Assembly: GCA_050175155.1 (NCBI GenBank)
Contig: JBFXJF010000014.1
Coordinates: 1 to 51,338 of the forward strand
Length of the DNA: 51,338 nucleotides
DNA from: JBFXJF01 sp050175155
Lineage (GTDB): Bacteria; Bacillota; Bacilli; Tepidibacillales; Tepidibacillaceae
Reading direction: 5' to 3'
Part shown: one piece after another, positions 1 through 8,251 of the stretch
How positions within the stretch are numbered: position 1 is the first letter of the stretch
How the letters are laid out: each line of letters starts with the position of its first letter
Notes under the pieces: generated by a model
What the model was told of the DNA's origin: nothing
Database searches by the model: none
Seen by the model: the letters and a program-made list of their open reading frames with translations, nothing else
Position numbers and translations under genes: made by a program

Positions 1-126
1 CTTCTATAACGAAAAAAGGTTTCAAAAAAGACTAAAGTGCTTAGCTCCGATAGAATATCGAAACCAAGCACTTAATATTGCATAAACTTTAATTAATTAC
101 TTGTCTACTTGACAAGGGGCAGTTCA
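1..126 (+). mobile_element. Right end of an IS3-family insertion sequence (cut by window edge)
   Basis: The stretch combines the last codons of an IS3-type transposase (2-85) with a short non-coding tail. The tail ends in a terminal-repeat-like sequence at about 102-126, reading TGTCTACTTGACAAGGGGC and then AGTTCA. Many Firmicutes IS3/IS150-group elements begin with the reverse complement of such a sequence (TGAACTGCCCCTTGTCAAG). The CA at 125-126 fits the usual TG...CA termini. The left part is outside the window, so intactness cannot be judged. The repeat includes an outward-facing TTGACA (109-114), a possible -35 box, but no good -10 box follows at the right spacing. Confidence 0.72.
2..85 (+). 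CDS. IS3-family transposase OrfB, C-terminal end (partial)
   Basis: Frame 2 is open from the window edge to TAA at 83-85 and encodes 27 residues beginning FYNEKRFQKRLKCLAPIEYR. The pattern (F/Y)YN..R.Q..L..L.P.EYR is the hallmark C-terminal end of the rve/integrase-core transposase of IS3-family elements, just after the last catalytic residue. The 5' part lies outside the window, so I cannot say whether the gene is intact or frameshifted upstream. It probably catalyses movement of the element that ends at about 126. Confidence 0.72.
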   Translation, partial: FYNEKRFQKRLKCLAPIEYRNQALNIA

Positions 127-264
127 ATATATGTTAGAAGGATTTATTTTAAAACTAACGAAACCTTATATAAAGAAAAGGCGTATAAAGAATAGTAATA
201 TTTATCTGATTTGATAAATAAGACATTTTGCGACAAAATATGCCTACTTATTTCAAATAATGTA

Positions 265-294
265 TTGACTTTTCTCTTTTTATTGTGCTATTAT
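265..294 (+). promoter_or_regulatory. Sigma-A promoter of carD
   Basis: A TTGACT -35 box (265-270) and a TATTAT -10 box (289-294) are separated by 18 nt in an AT-rich setting. Together they lie about 70 nt upstream of the carD start. Between the IS end (126) and this promoter I see only two small hairpins (199-220 and 225-239), whose role is unknown. Confidence 0.75.
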
Positions 295-366
295 TAATAT
301 TTACATTTGACACGTAACTAAAAATGTGATAATATGGAAATGTATTGTAAATTGGAGGTGACATAT

Positions 367-861
367 TTGTTTAGTGTGGGAGATAAAGTAGTATACCCGA
401 TGCATGGTGCAGGAATAATTGAATCTATTGAAGAGAAGGAATTTTTAGGAGAGATTAAGAAGTACTATATAATGCGAATACCAATTGGGGATATGAAAGT
501 AATGATCCCTATGAGTAATGTAGAGGAAATCGGGTTAAGAGACGTTGTATGTGAAGAGACAATAGATAAAGTGATTACAATACTACAAAACAATGAAACA
601 GATATGTCCGCGAATTGGAATCATCGTTATCGTGCGAATTTAGATAAAATGAAAACGGGGGATATTTATAAATTGGCAGATGTCGTTCGTAATCTTATGC
701 TTAGGAATTATGAAAAAGGATTATCAACAGGGGAAAGAAAGATGCTTGACAATGCAAAACAAATTTTTATTAGTGAGCTAGTCTTAGCTAAAAACTTAGA
801 TCAAGATGAAGCATTTAGATTATTAGAGAAAATAATTCCTGAAAAGAATGCGTCAGTCTGA
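367..861 (+). CDS. CarD/CdnL-family transcription regulator
   Basis: This 164-residue protein belongs to the CarD_CdnL_TRCF family, known to bind the RNA polymerase beta subunit and modulate open-complex stability, notably at rRNA promoters. The N-terminal RNAP-interaction (Tudor-like) domain is visible at residues 1-60 (FSVGDKVVYPMHGAGIIE), followed by a helical C-terminal domain rich in basic residues. I chose TTG at 367 because GGAGGTG at 354-360 is well spaced and family members start MF.VGDKVVYP. An upstream ATG at 334 has no ribosome site. It has its own promoter (265-294) and terminator, so it is monocistronic. Its place before yacL fits several Bacillales, though B. subtilis has disA/radA there. 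Confidence 0.88.
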   Translation: MFSVGDKVVYPMHGAGIIESIEEKEFLGEIKKYYIMRIPIGDMKVMIPMSNVEEIGLRDVVCEETIDKVITILQNNETDMSANWNHRYRANLDKMKTGDIYKLADVVRNLMLRNYEKGLSTGERKMLDNAKQIFISELVLAKNLDQDEAFRLLEKIIPEKNASV

Positions 862-872
862 CGCTTTTTTTT
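850..872 (+). terminator. Intrinsic terminator of carD, containing its stop codon
   Basis: GCGTCA (850-855) pairs with TGACGC (859-864) around a 3-nt loop, followed by eight T residues. The carD stop codon TGA (859-861) is part of the right arm, so the hairpin overlaps the end of the coding sequence. Confidence 0.85.
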
Positions 873-940
873 CGTAAAAATTTTTTATATATGGTTTTAT
901 TTCGATGGAAATGCTAATAATGTTAAAAGGAGGTGAAGAA

Positions 941-2023
941 ATGTTAAAAAGAGCATTTCAGCTATTTTTTATTTTGCTTGGAGGTACTTTAGGATTCTTA
1001 TATATTCCTATTTTAATTGAGTATTTTGGGATTAATTTAACGCTTAGTGATATTTCTATACACATAACAGGAATGGTTTCTGGAGCACTTATACTTTTTT
1101 TATCAACTGTATGGTTTTTGGATTCGATTATTAGATGGTTGAAACATACTGAGGAATTCTTTCTAACAATTCCCATTGTTGATCTTTTATTTGGTATAAT
1201 AGGATTAATTCTTGGATTAGTCGTCGCCACATTACTATCTACTTCTGTAGATAATATTCCGGTAGTTAAGTTTTTTCTTCCTATTTTATTAGCAGTGTTA
1301 CTTGGATATTTTGGATTTAAGGTTGGATATAATAAACGAGAAGAATTGGTGTCAATATTGTCTTTTAATATATTTAGTAAAGATAAAGGTGTAAAAAAGG
1401 AACTGGCACTGAAATACGAAAACAAAATACTTGACACTAGTGTAATAATTGATGGTAGAATAGCAGATATATGCAAGACTGGATTTATTGATGGTAAGTT
1501 GATAATACCTGGTTTTGTTTTAGAGGAATTACAACATATTGCTGATTCGGCAGATACACTTAAACGTAATAGGGGTCGAAGGGGTTTAGATATTTTAAAT
1601 AAGATTAGAAAAGAGTTAGATATAAGCGTAGTGATTTATGAAGGAGACTTTGAAGAAGTTCAAGAAGTAGACAGCAAACTTGTGAAATTGGCAAAAAAAT
1701 TAGAGGGTAAGGTTGTTACTAATGACTATAATTTAAATAAGGTTTGCGAACTGCAAGGTGTTCCCGTATTAAATATAAATGACTTGTCTAATGCAGTAAA
1801 ACCAATTGTTTTGCCAGGAGAAGAAATGAATGTCCAAGTTATTAAAGATGGTAAGGAACATAATCAGGGCATCGCTTATCTGGATGATGGTACTATGATT
1901 GTAGTAGAAGGTGGAAGGGAATACATCAACCATCATATTGACGTTTTAGTAACTAGTGTACTACAGACATCGGCTGGAAGAATGATATTTGCAAAACCGA
2001 AATTATTAGAGAAAGCCTTATAG
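941..2023 (+). CDS. yacL: PIN-TRAM domain membrane nuclease, YacL family
   Basis: A 360-residue protein with four predicted membrane helices in the first ~130 residues, then a PIN-like nuclease domain and a C-terminal TRAM RNA-binding domain (about residues 285-345). PIN acidic residues are visible: D165 in LDTSVIIDGR, the EEL segment near residue 190 and D262 in TNDYNLNK. The family is conserved in Firmicutes and presumed to be a membrane-bound RNase; its substrate is not established. ATG 941 follows a strong AAAGGAGGTGA; the longer in-frame start at 905 lacks such a site. It is followed closely by ispD, as in B. subtilis. Confidence 0.9.
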   Translation: MLKRAFQLFFILLGGTLGFLYIPILIEYFGINLTLSDISIHITGMVSGALILFLSTVWFLDSIIRWLKHTEEFFLTIPIVDLLFGIIGLILGLVVATLLSTSVDNIPVVKFFLPILLAVLLGYFGFKVGYNKREELVSILSFNIFSKDKGVKKELALKYENKILDTSVIIDGRIADICKTGFIDGKLIIPGFVLEELQHIADSADTLKRNRGRRGLDILNKIRKELDISVVIYEGDFEEVQEVDSKLVKLAKKLEGKVVTNDYNLNKVCELQGVPVLNINDLSNAVKPIVLPGEEMNVQVIKDGKEHNQGIAYLDDGTMIVVEGGREYINHHIDVLVTSVLQTSAGRMIFAKPKLLEKAL

Positions 2024-2035
2024 GAGATAAAATTT

Positions 2036-2722
2036 ATGAGTTGTGGAATCATTATTGCTGCCGCAGGGCAAGGCAAAAGAATGGGTGCTGGTATTAATAA
2101 ATTATTTTTAGAATTGAACGGAAAACCAATTCTACTTCACAGCTTAGAAAAATTCTATCAGAAAAAATGGGTGAATGAAATAGTTGTAGTAGCGAATCCA
2201 TACGAAATAGATGTTGTTAAAAAGTTATTAAAAGGGAATAACTTAGATGTTACAGCAGTTATACCGGGAGGTATAGAAAGACAAAACAGTATTTATAATG
2301 GGTTATCATACTTAAATTCAGAGTATATAATGATTCATGACGGTGCAAGGCCTTTAATTAGTTCAGATAAACTAGATGAGTTATACGAGAAGGTACAAAC
2401 TTTAAAAGCGGTGGTTCTTGGAGTTCCTTCTAAGGATACAATAAAAGTAGTTGATAATTCAAATATTATTAAGTATACGCCCGAACGCAAAAGCTTGTGG
2501 ACAATTCAAACTCCACAAGCTTTTAGTAGTTCTCTAATAATAGAAGCCTATAAAAAGGCGGAGGTTGAAGGATATCAGGGTACAGACGATTCATCATTAG
2601 TTGAAAGACTAGGCGTTAGTGTTAATGTATTAATGGGAGATTACAGTAATTTAAAAATAACAACATCTGAAGATTTGACAGTGGCACAATCTATACTTTC
2701 TAGTTGGAGGAACTATATATGA
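2036..2722 (+). CDS. ispD: 2-C-methyl-D-erythritol 4-phosphate cytidylyltransferase
   Basis: IspD (228 residues) couples CTP to methylerythritol phosphate in the MEP isoprenoid pathway. The nucleotide-binding AAAGQGKRMG loop lies at about residues 8-17, HDGARP near 102 and the TDDSSLVE segment near 182, all in family positions and at normal length. The start ATG at 2036 follows AGGAG. The gene ends within ATGA shared with ispF, so the two consecutive-pathway enzymes are probably translationally coupled. Confidence 0.96.
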   Translation: MSCGIIIAAAGQGKRMGAGINKLFLELNGKPILLHSLEKFYQKKWVNEIVVVANPYEIDVVKKLLKGNNLDVTAVIPGGIERQNSIYNGLSYLNSEYIMIHDGARPLISSDKLDELYEKVQTLKAVVLGVPSKDTIKVVDNSNIIKYTPERKSLWTIQTPQAFSSSLIIEAYKKAEVEGYQGTDDSSLVERLGVSVNVLMGDYSNLKITTSEDLTVAQSILSSWRNYI

Positions 2723-3207
2723 TAAGAATAGGTCAAGGTTTTGATGTTCACCAATTTTCGTATAATCGAAAACTTGTGCTTGGTGGTATTGAAATTCCTT
2801 TTGAAAAGGGGCTTTTAGGACATTCTGATGCTGATGTTTTATTACATGCGCTAGCTGACGCTATTTTAGGTGCACTAGCAAAAGGAGACATAGGCAAATG
2901 GTATCCAGATTCTGATCCATCGATTAAGGGAATTGATAGTAAAAATATATTAAGTGAAGTATGGCAGAAAGCGAAAATCGAAGGGTATTCTATCGGGAAT
3001 TCAGATATAACTATTATTGCTGAAAGACCAAAATTAGCAGGGTACACTTTAAAGATGCAGGAAGTAATAGCAGAAATATTAGAGTGTAAATCAAACCAGA
3101 TTAATATAAAAGCAACGACTTCGGAGAAGATGGGATATATCGGAAGAGAAGAAGGTATTGCTGCTTTAGCAATTGTATTGTTGATAAAATCAAATTTTCT
3201 ATGTTAA
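2719..3207 (+). CDS. ispF: 2-C-methyl-D-erythritol 2,4-cyclodiphosphate synthase
   Basis: IspF (162 residues) makes the cyclic diphosphate intermediate of the MEP pathway. The zinc ligands are visible: D9 and H11 in GFDVH and H43 in GHSDADVLLH. The conserved ATTSEKMG segment lies near the C-terminus. ATG 2719 was chosen because the mature family starts MIRIGQGFDVH and GGAGG lies at 2706-2710; the longer frame from 2704 would include the ribosome site itself. It overlaps the ispD stop by 4 nt. Confidence 0.96.
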   Translation: MIRIGQGFDVHQFSYNRKLVLGGIEIPFEKGLLGHSDADVLLHALADAILGALAKGDIGKWYPDSDPSIKGIDSKNILSEVWQKAKIEGYSIGNSDITIIAERPKLAGYTLKMQEVIAEILECKSNQINIKATTSEKMGYIGREEGIAALAIVLLIKSNFLC

Positions 3208-3245
3208 TATTGTTAATAGAATTTATATTAAGGAAGGGATCTACC

Positions 3246-4709
3246 ATGACCAATCAAGTGAGAGTGAGATTTGCCCCAAGCCCAACAGGTCATTTACATA
3301 TTGGCGGTGCAAGAGCGGCATTATTTAGTTATTTATTCGCAAGGAATAAAAATGGTAAATTTATTGTTAGATTTGAGGATACGGATCAAATAAGAAATGT
3401 TGAAAATGCAGAAGGCAAGATGTTAGCTAGTCTTAAATGGTTAGGCATAGATTGGGATGAGTCGGTTGATATTGATGGGGAGTATGGTCCATATAGATGC
3501 TCTGACAGATTAGATATTTATAAAACTTACATAAATCAATTACTGGAACAGAATAAAGCTTATAATTGTTACTGCACACCTGAAGAATTAGAGAAAGAGC
3601 GTGAAGAGCAGATTAAAAATGGGGAAACAGCAAAATATTCTGGAAGGTGTAAACATATTAGCGAGGAACAAAAAGAGAAGTTTATTAATGAAGGGCGTAA
3701 ACCAAACGTGCGTTTTATTGTTTCACAAAATAAAACAATTTATGTTAAAGATATTATTAGAGGAAATGTTGAGTTTGAGGCTTATGGTATAGGTGATTTT
3801 GTACTAATGAGACCAAATGGGATGCCAACTTATAATTTTGCAGTTACTGTAGATGATTATTTAATGAAAATTAGTCACGTTATTAGAGGGGAAGAACATT
3901 TAACCAATACCCCTCGACAGTTAATGTTATACGAGGCATTTTCATGGGAAGCACCGCAATTTGCGCATGTTTCATTAATTTTAAATCAGGATCGTCAGAA
4001 AATGAGTAAGCGAGATGAATCAATAATACAATTTATTGAACAATATCAAGAATTAGGTTTCTTGCCAGAAGCTATACTAAATTTTCTTGCTCTAATGGGT
4101 TGGAGTCCGGAAGGTGAAAAAGAGATATTCAGCAAAGAAGAACTAATTAAATATTTTTCACTAGAACGTGTTATTAAAAGCCCTGCAATTTTTAATGTAG
4201 AGAAATTATTATGGATGAACAATTATTATATAAAGGAAGCAAAACTAGATCGAATTGTTGATTTGTGCTTACCGCATCTAAAAAAAGCTGGATATATAAG
4301 TGATAAAACAACAAATCAAGAAATGACTTGGTTTGAGGATCTTATTAATTTGTATAAAGAGCAACTGAACTGTGGAGAAGATATTATAGGAATTACAAAA
4401 ATGTTTCTAATCGATAAGATAGAATACGAAGAAGAACCAAACTTTTTTAAGGAAGAATATGTATTTAAAGTAATAGCCGAGTTTTCTAAACAGATATTAG
4501 ATAAAAAGGAATTTACACCGGAGATAATAAAAGAATGTATAGATCTAACACAAGAGATTACAGGTTATAAAGGCAAGAAACTTTATATGTCGATTCGTAT
4601 TGCTACAACAGGAGTTACTCATGGAAGGGATTTGCCTAACACCTTATACTTACTTGGTAAGGAGAAAATATTATTAAGAATGAATAATTTATTGACAAAA
4701 GTTCATTAA
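3246..4709 (+). CDS. gltX: Glutamyl-tRNA synthetase
   Basis: A class I synthetase of 487 residues that charges tRNA-Glu. The HIGH-type signature is HIGG (residues 18-21, PSPTGHLHIGG) and the KMSKR loop is at 252-256. The start at ATG 3246 is supported by the GGAAGGGAT ribosome site and the family N-terminus (VRVRFAPSPTG). In most Firmicutes this enzyme also mischarges tRNA-Gln for the GatCAB route; the sequence alone does not settle that here. It is followed by the cysE T-box, as in B. subtilis, and its last codons contain the likely -35 box of the cysE promoter. Confidence 0.96.
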   Translation: MTNQVRVRFAPSPTGHLHIGGARAALFSYLFARNKNGKFIVRFEDTDQIRNVENAEGKMLASLKWLGIDWDESVDIDGEYGPYRCSDRLDIYKTYINQLLEQNKAYNCYCTPEELEKEREEQIKNGETAKYSGRCKHISEEQKEKFINEGRKPNVRFIVSQNKTIYVKDIIRGNVEFEAYGIGDFVLMRPNGMPTYNFAVTVDDYLMKISHVIRGEEHLTNTPRQLMLYEAFSWEAPQFAHVSLILNQDRQKMSKRDESIIQFIEQYQELGFLPEAILNFLALMGWSPEGEKEIFSKEELIKYFSLERVIKSPAIFNVEKLLWMNNYYIKEAKLDRIVDLCLPHLKKAGYISDKTTNQEMTWFEDLINLYKEQLNCGEDIIGITKMFLIDKIEYEEEPNFFKEEYVFKVIAEFSKQILDKKEFTPEIIKECIDLTQEITGYKGKKLYMSIRIATTGVTHGRDLPNTLYLLGKEKILLRMNNLLTKVH

Positions 4710-4720
4710 ACAGTGAAAAT
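4692..4720 (+). promoter_or_regulatory. Probable promoter of the cysE-cysS T-box transcript
   Basis: TTGACA (4692-4697) is separated by 17 nt from GAAAAT (4715-4720). The -35 box lies inside the final codons of gltX. The position would start a transcript near 4727, leaving about 300 nt of leader, a normal size for a T-box. Confidence 0.5.
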
Positions 4721-4726
4721 GTAGTT

Positions 4727-4976
4727 AAAAAATAATAGTAAAAAGCTATGAATAAGAGAGTAAATTATGAAGCAAGTTAAAGAGAGAATCTTCTAGGCTG
4801 AGAAAGATTTGTTTGCCATTAATTGAATGCACTTTGGAGCTGTGATACTGAAAGTAGTAAGTATCAACGATTATTATCGTTATCAAAACAAGTGAGAATG
4901 TAGTAAATTTATATTCTAAACAGGGTGGAACCGCGGTTTAGCCGTCTCTGTGCATATGCATAGAGACGGCTTTTTT
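4727..4976 (+). promoter_or_regulatory. T-box riboswitch (tRNA-Cys) with terminator, upstream of cysE
   Basis: The T-box core GGGTGGAACCGCGG lies at 4923-4936 and is followed by a terminator (arms about 4941-4952 and 4959-4970, then six T residues). In the distal stem I region the pattern GAA-TGC-AC places TGC (4828-4830) as specifier codon, which reads Cys. The TGGA bulge (4926-4929) would pair with UCCA, the acceptor end of tRNA-Cys, whose discriminator base is U in bacteria. Uncharged tRNA-Cys should therefore favour the antiterminator and expression of cysE and cysS. Specifier, discriminator and downstream genes agree. Confidence 0.92.
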
Positions 4977-5022
4977 GATTATGCTTAACAAAATTTGGGA
5001 TTTATCTAGTGAGGTGATTTGA

Positions 5023-5649
5023 ATGTGGAAAGATATTATAGAAGATATAAATGTAGTAAAAAATAATGATCCTGCTGCACAAGGAACGATAGATATATTA
5101 TTAACATATTCTGGATTACACGCTATATGGACATATAGAATAGCGCACAAGTTATGGAATAGTAGATTGCATTTGTTAGCAAAAATATTATCATCTAATG
5201 CACGTTTTTTTACTGGAGTTGAGATACACCCAGCTGCGAAGATAGGTAAGAGGTTTTTTATTGATCATGGAATAGGAATTGTTATTGGTGAAACTACAGA
5301 GATAGGCAATAATGTATTAGTATACCAAGGCGTTACACTTGGAGGCACGGGGAAAGAAAAAAGTAAAAGACACCCGACGATAGGAGACAATGTTTTAATA
5401 TCAGCGGGTGCAATAATATTAGGGTCAATTAAAATTGGAGATAATTCAAAGATTGGAGCAGGTTCTGTTGTTCTAAAGGATATTCCCTCTAATTCTACGG
5501 TTGTGGGGGTTCCGGGAGAGATCATTTCGCAATTCGGGAGAAAAATTAGGACGGAAGAAGATAATCTAGAAGATAGGATTAAATTTTTAGAAGAACAAAT
5601 ATATAAAATAAATAAAGAAGTAAACTCATTTAAGAAAGAAGGCGACTAA
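5023..5649 (+). CDS. cysE: Serine O-acetyltransferase
   Basis: A short-type CysE of 208 residues that acetylates serine to O-acetylserine, the first step of cysteine synthesis. It has the left-handed beta-helix hexapeptide repeats from about residue 65 (IHPAAKIGKRFFIDHG, GETTEIG, IGDNVLISAG) and the conserved GGTGK and RHPTIGD segments. The C-terminal tail (residues 180-208) is charged and probably coiled coil. ATG 5023 follows GAGGTGATTTGA. It is the first gene after the tRNA-Cys T-box and lies 3 nt before cysS, so amino acid synthesis and charging are co-regulated. Confidence 0.96.
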   Translation: MWKDIIEDINVVKNNDPAAQGTIDILLTYSGLHAIWTYRIAHKLWNSRLHLLAKILSSNARFFTGVEIHPAAKIGKRFFIDHGIGIVIGETTEIGNNVLVYQGVTLGGTGKEKSKRHPTIGDNVLISAGAIILGSIKIGDNSKIGAGSVVLKDIPSNSTVVGVPGEIISQFGRKIRTEEDNLEDRIKFLEEQIYKINKEVNSFKKEGD

Positions 5650-5652
5650 AAT

Positions 5653-7062
5653 ATGATTTATATCTATAATACACTTTCAAATAAAAAAGAAGAATTTATA
5701 CCTCTTGAGCAAGGTAAGGTAAAGATGTATGTATGTGGCCCAACGGTTTACAATTATATACATATAGGGAATGCAAGGCCATTAATAGTATTTGATGTTG
5801 TGCGCAGATATTTAACCTACAAAGGGTATGTAGTTGAATACATACAAAATATTACTGATGTTGAGGATAAGATTATTAATAAAGCAATTGAAAAAGGTAA
5901 AACACCTAAAGAAATTTCTGAGGAATATACAAAAGAATTTTTTCAAGATATAAAAGATTTAGGAATAAAGGAAGCTAGTTTTTATCCGAAGGTTACAGAT
6001 AACATAGATGATATTATTTTATTTATTAAGGGTTTAGAAGAAAAAGGATTGGCGTATGAGGTCAAGGGAAATGTTTATTATAGAACTGAAAAATTCTTAG
6101 AATATGGCAAACTATCTAATCAATCTCTTAATGATCTAAAAATAGGAGCGAGAGTAGAAGTTGCAGAGAATAAGGAAAATCCGCTGAATTTTGTTTTGTG
6201 GAAGGCAGCAAAAAAAGGTGAAGTGTCTTGGCAAAGTCCTTGGGGTGACGGAAGACCAGGATGGCATATAGAGTGCTCTGCCTTAGTGAGGAAATATTTG
6301 GGGGACACTATTGATATTCATGGAGGAGGGGCAGATTTAATTTTTCCTCATCACGAGAACGAAATTGCTCAATCTGAAAGTTTAACAGATAAACCGTTAG
6401 CAAATTACTGGATGCATAATGGGTATCTAACTATAGATGAGCAGAAGATGTCAAAATCAATAAATAACATAATTACTGTTAAAGATTTGTTAAAGCAGTA
6501 TAATCCAGATGTTTTAAGGTTTTTATTGCTAACGGTACACTATAGGAATCCGATAAATTTTTCTAAAACATTAATAGAGAATACTATTAATAATCTTGAG
6601 AAAATTAAAACAACCTATTTTAACTTGTTAAATCTAATAGATATTTCAGATAAAAGTTTGGACGTCGAGGACGATATATCAAGTTACTTAGACAATCTTT
6701 ATAGACAATTTGAAAAAGAAATGGATGATGATTTTAATACGGCAAATGTTATTACAATTATTTTTGATCTAATTAAACAGGGCAATATATATATAGAAAG
6801 GAAAGATTTAAGAGAAAAGTCGATTCGTTCAATAATAAACCTGTTAAAAACTATGCTAGAAGTATTAGGATTTGAAAAATTATTGATAATTAAGGAAAAA
6901 AATTTTCATGATGATATATGGATCGAAGAATTAATAAATGAAAGAAATCTTGCTAAATTAAATAAAGAATGGAATAAAGCGGATGAGATAAGAGAACAGT
7001 TGAATAGTAGAGGAATTATATTAGAAGATACCTCAAAGGGAGTCAGATGGAGAAAAAAATGA
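5653..7062 (+). CDS. cysS: Cysteinyl-tRNA synthetase
   Basis: A class I synthetase (469 residues) charging tRNA-Cys. HIGN is at residues 37-40 and KMSKS at 265-269. The zinc site that selects cysteine is visible as C28 in YVCGPTVYN, the Cys in HIECSAL, and the His/Glu pair in PHHENEIAQ. The length is normal. Only 3 nt separate it from cysE, placing both under the upstream T-box. Its 3' end overlaps mrnC. Confidence 0.97.
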   Translation: MIYIYNTLSNKKEEFIPLEQGKVKMYVCGPTVYNYIHIGNARPLIVFDVVRRYLTYKGYVVEYIQNITDVEDKIINKAIEKGKTPKEISEEYTKEFFQDIKDLGIKEASFYPKVTDNIDDIILFIKGLEEKGLAYEVKGNVYYRTEKFLEYGKLSNQSLNDLKIGARVEVAENKENPLNFVLWKAAKKGEVSWQSPWGDGRPGWHIECSALVRKYLGDTIDIHGGGADLIFPHHENEIAQSESLTDKPLANYWMHNGYLTIDEQKMSKSINNIITVKDLLKQYNPDVLRFLLLTVHYRNPINFSKTLIENTINNLEKIKTTYFNLLNLIDISDKSLDVEDDISSYLDNLYRQFEKEMDDDFNTANVITIIFDLIKQGNIYIERKDLREKSIRSIINLLKTMLEVLGFEKLLIIKEKNFHDDIWIEELINERNLAKLNKEWNKADEIREQLNSRGIILEDTSKGVRWRKK

Positions 7063-7475
7063 CTGGAGGAAGTAAATTATTAAAAAAACCTAATGAACTA
7101 AATGCATTAGCACTTGCGTATATAGGGGATGCAGTATATGAAACATATATAAGAAGACATGTTTTATCTAAAGGTAATTACAAACCAAATATTCTTCATC
7201 AACGAACAATAGCCTATGTTTCAGCAAAATCGCAAGCAAAAATAATTCAAGGGATTCAAGCAGAGTTATTGGAGAAAGAGAAAGATATAGTTAAAAGAGG
7301 TAGAAATATGAAGTCGTATACCTCTCCAAAAAATACTGATATAATTGATTATCGAAATAGCACTGGATTTGAAGCGCTTATAGGTTTTTTATATTTGCAG
7401 GATGAAATTGGACGGTTGGAAAAGATAATAAATATAGCAATATCATTAGTTGAAGGGAACAGTAAAAGTGAATAA
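7047..7475 (+). CDS. mrnC: Mini-ribonuclease III (23S rRNA maturation)
   Basis: A stand-alone RNase III catalytic domain without a dsRNA-binding domain, as in Mini-III, which trims 23S rRNA ends in B. subtilis. The RNase III signature is LALAYIGDAVYETYIRRHV near residue 20, with the second acidic region GFEALIGFLYL near residue 110. The start is ambiguous: ATG 7047 follows AAAGGGAG at 4-nt spacing, while ATG 7059 has GGAG at better spacing and forms ATGA with the cysS stop. The protein has 142 or 138 residues accordingly. It lies between cysS and rlmB, the standard Bacillus arrangement. Confidence 0.93.
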   Translation: MEKKMTGGSKLLKKPNELNALALAYIGDAVYETYIRRHVLSKGNYKPNILHQRTIAYVSAKSQAKIIQGIQAELLEKEKDIVKRGRNMKSYTSPKNTDIIDYRNSTGFEALIGFLYLQDEIGRLEKIINIAISLVEGNSKSE

Positions 7476-8235
7476 TAAGAAAAACGAGAGACAGTCAAAT
7501 GAGAACCAATATATTATAGGGATTAATCCAATTCTAGAGGCTATTCAAGCAAAACATCATATTAATAAATTATACATAGCCGAGGGAATGCAAAAGGGAA
7601 AATTAGAAACTTTACTTAATTTGGCCAAGGAGAATAATATTTTTGTACAGTTTGTTCCGAGGAAGAAAATTGATCAAATGGTTGAGTCTAGTAATCACCA
7701 AGGATTAGTTGCTAGTATAGCTGCTTACAAATACTATAAATTACATGAATTATTAGATAAAATAAAAAAAGAAAGCGTACTTCCGTTTATAGTGATGTTA
7801 GATGAGATTGAGGATCCTCATAACCTAGGTTCTATTATAAGAACTGCTGACGTTACTGGAGTAAACGGCATAATTGTTCCTGAGAGAAGATCTGCAGGAT
7901 TAACATCAACTGTAGCAAAAACCTCGGCCGGTGCTTTAGAATATGTACCAGTTACAAGAGTTGTTAATTTAGCACAGACACTAGAGTTGTTAAAAAAAGA
8001 GGGGTATTGGATTGTTGGGACTGATATAGACAGCAATGATTATTACACAGCGGTAGATTATAAGATGCCTATTTGTTTAGTTATAGGAAGTGAAGGAAAA
8101 GGCATATCAAGACTAGTCAAAGAGAAATGTGATTTTATTGTTAAGTTACCGATGAGCGGACACATAAATTCTTTAAATGCTTCGGTTGCTGCAGCAATTA
8201 TGATGTACGAAGTTTATAAGCAAAGAGGTTATTAG
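7468..8235 (+). CDS. rlmB: 23S rRNA (guanosine-2'-O-)-methyltransferase RlmB/TrmH family
   Basis: A SPOUT (SpoU) methyltransferase of 255 residues with an N-terminal L30e-like substrate-binding domain (about 15-90). The three SpoU motifs are visible: DEIEDPHNLGSIIRTA, LVIGSEGKGIS and LPMSGHINSLNASVAAAI. The Asn, Glu and Ser/Asn pattern matches the cofactor-binding trefoil knot. GTG 7468 was chosen because GAAGGGA lies 8 nt upstream; the longer frame from TTG 7450 would swallow that site. It overlaps mrnC by 8 nt. TrmH-family members vary in target, so the 23S G2251-type assignment is by homology and context. Confidence 0.92.
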   Translation: MNNKKNERQSNENQYIIGINPILEAIQAKHHINKLYIAEGMQKGKLETLLNLAKENNIFVQFVPRKKIDQMVESSNHQGLVASIAAYKYYKLHELLDKIKKESVLPFIVMLDEIEDPHNLGSIIRTADVTGVNGIIVPERRSAGLTSTVAKTSAGALEYVPVTRVVNLAQTLELLKKEGYWIVGTDIDSNDYYTAVDYKMPICLVIGSEGKGISRLVKEKCDFIVKLPMSGHINSLNASVAAAIMMYEVYKQRGY

Positions 8236-8251
8236 TTTTGGAGGAACAACT

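Noticed and set aside
958..1476. Minus-strand open frame opposite yacL
   Set aside because: It lies wholly within a clear PIN-TRAM gene, has no ribosome site and gives low-complexity Ser/Ile/Asn-rich translation, typical of a shadow frame.
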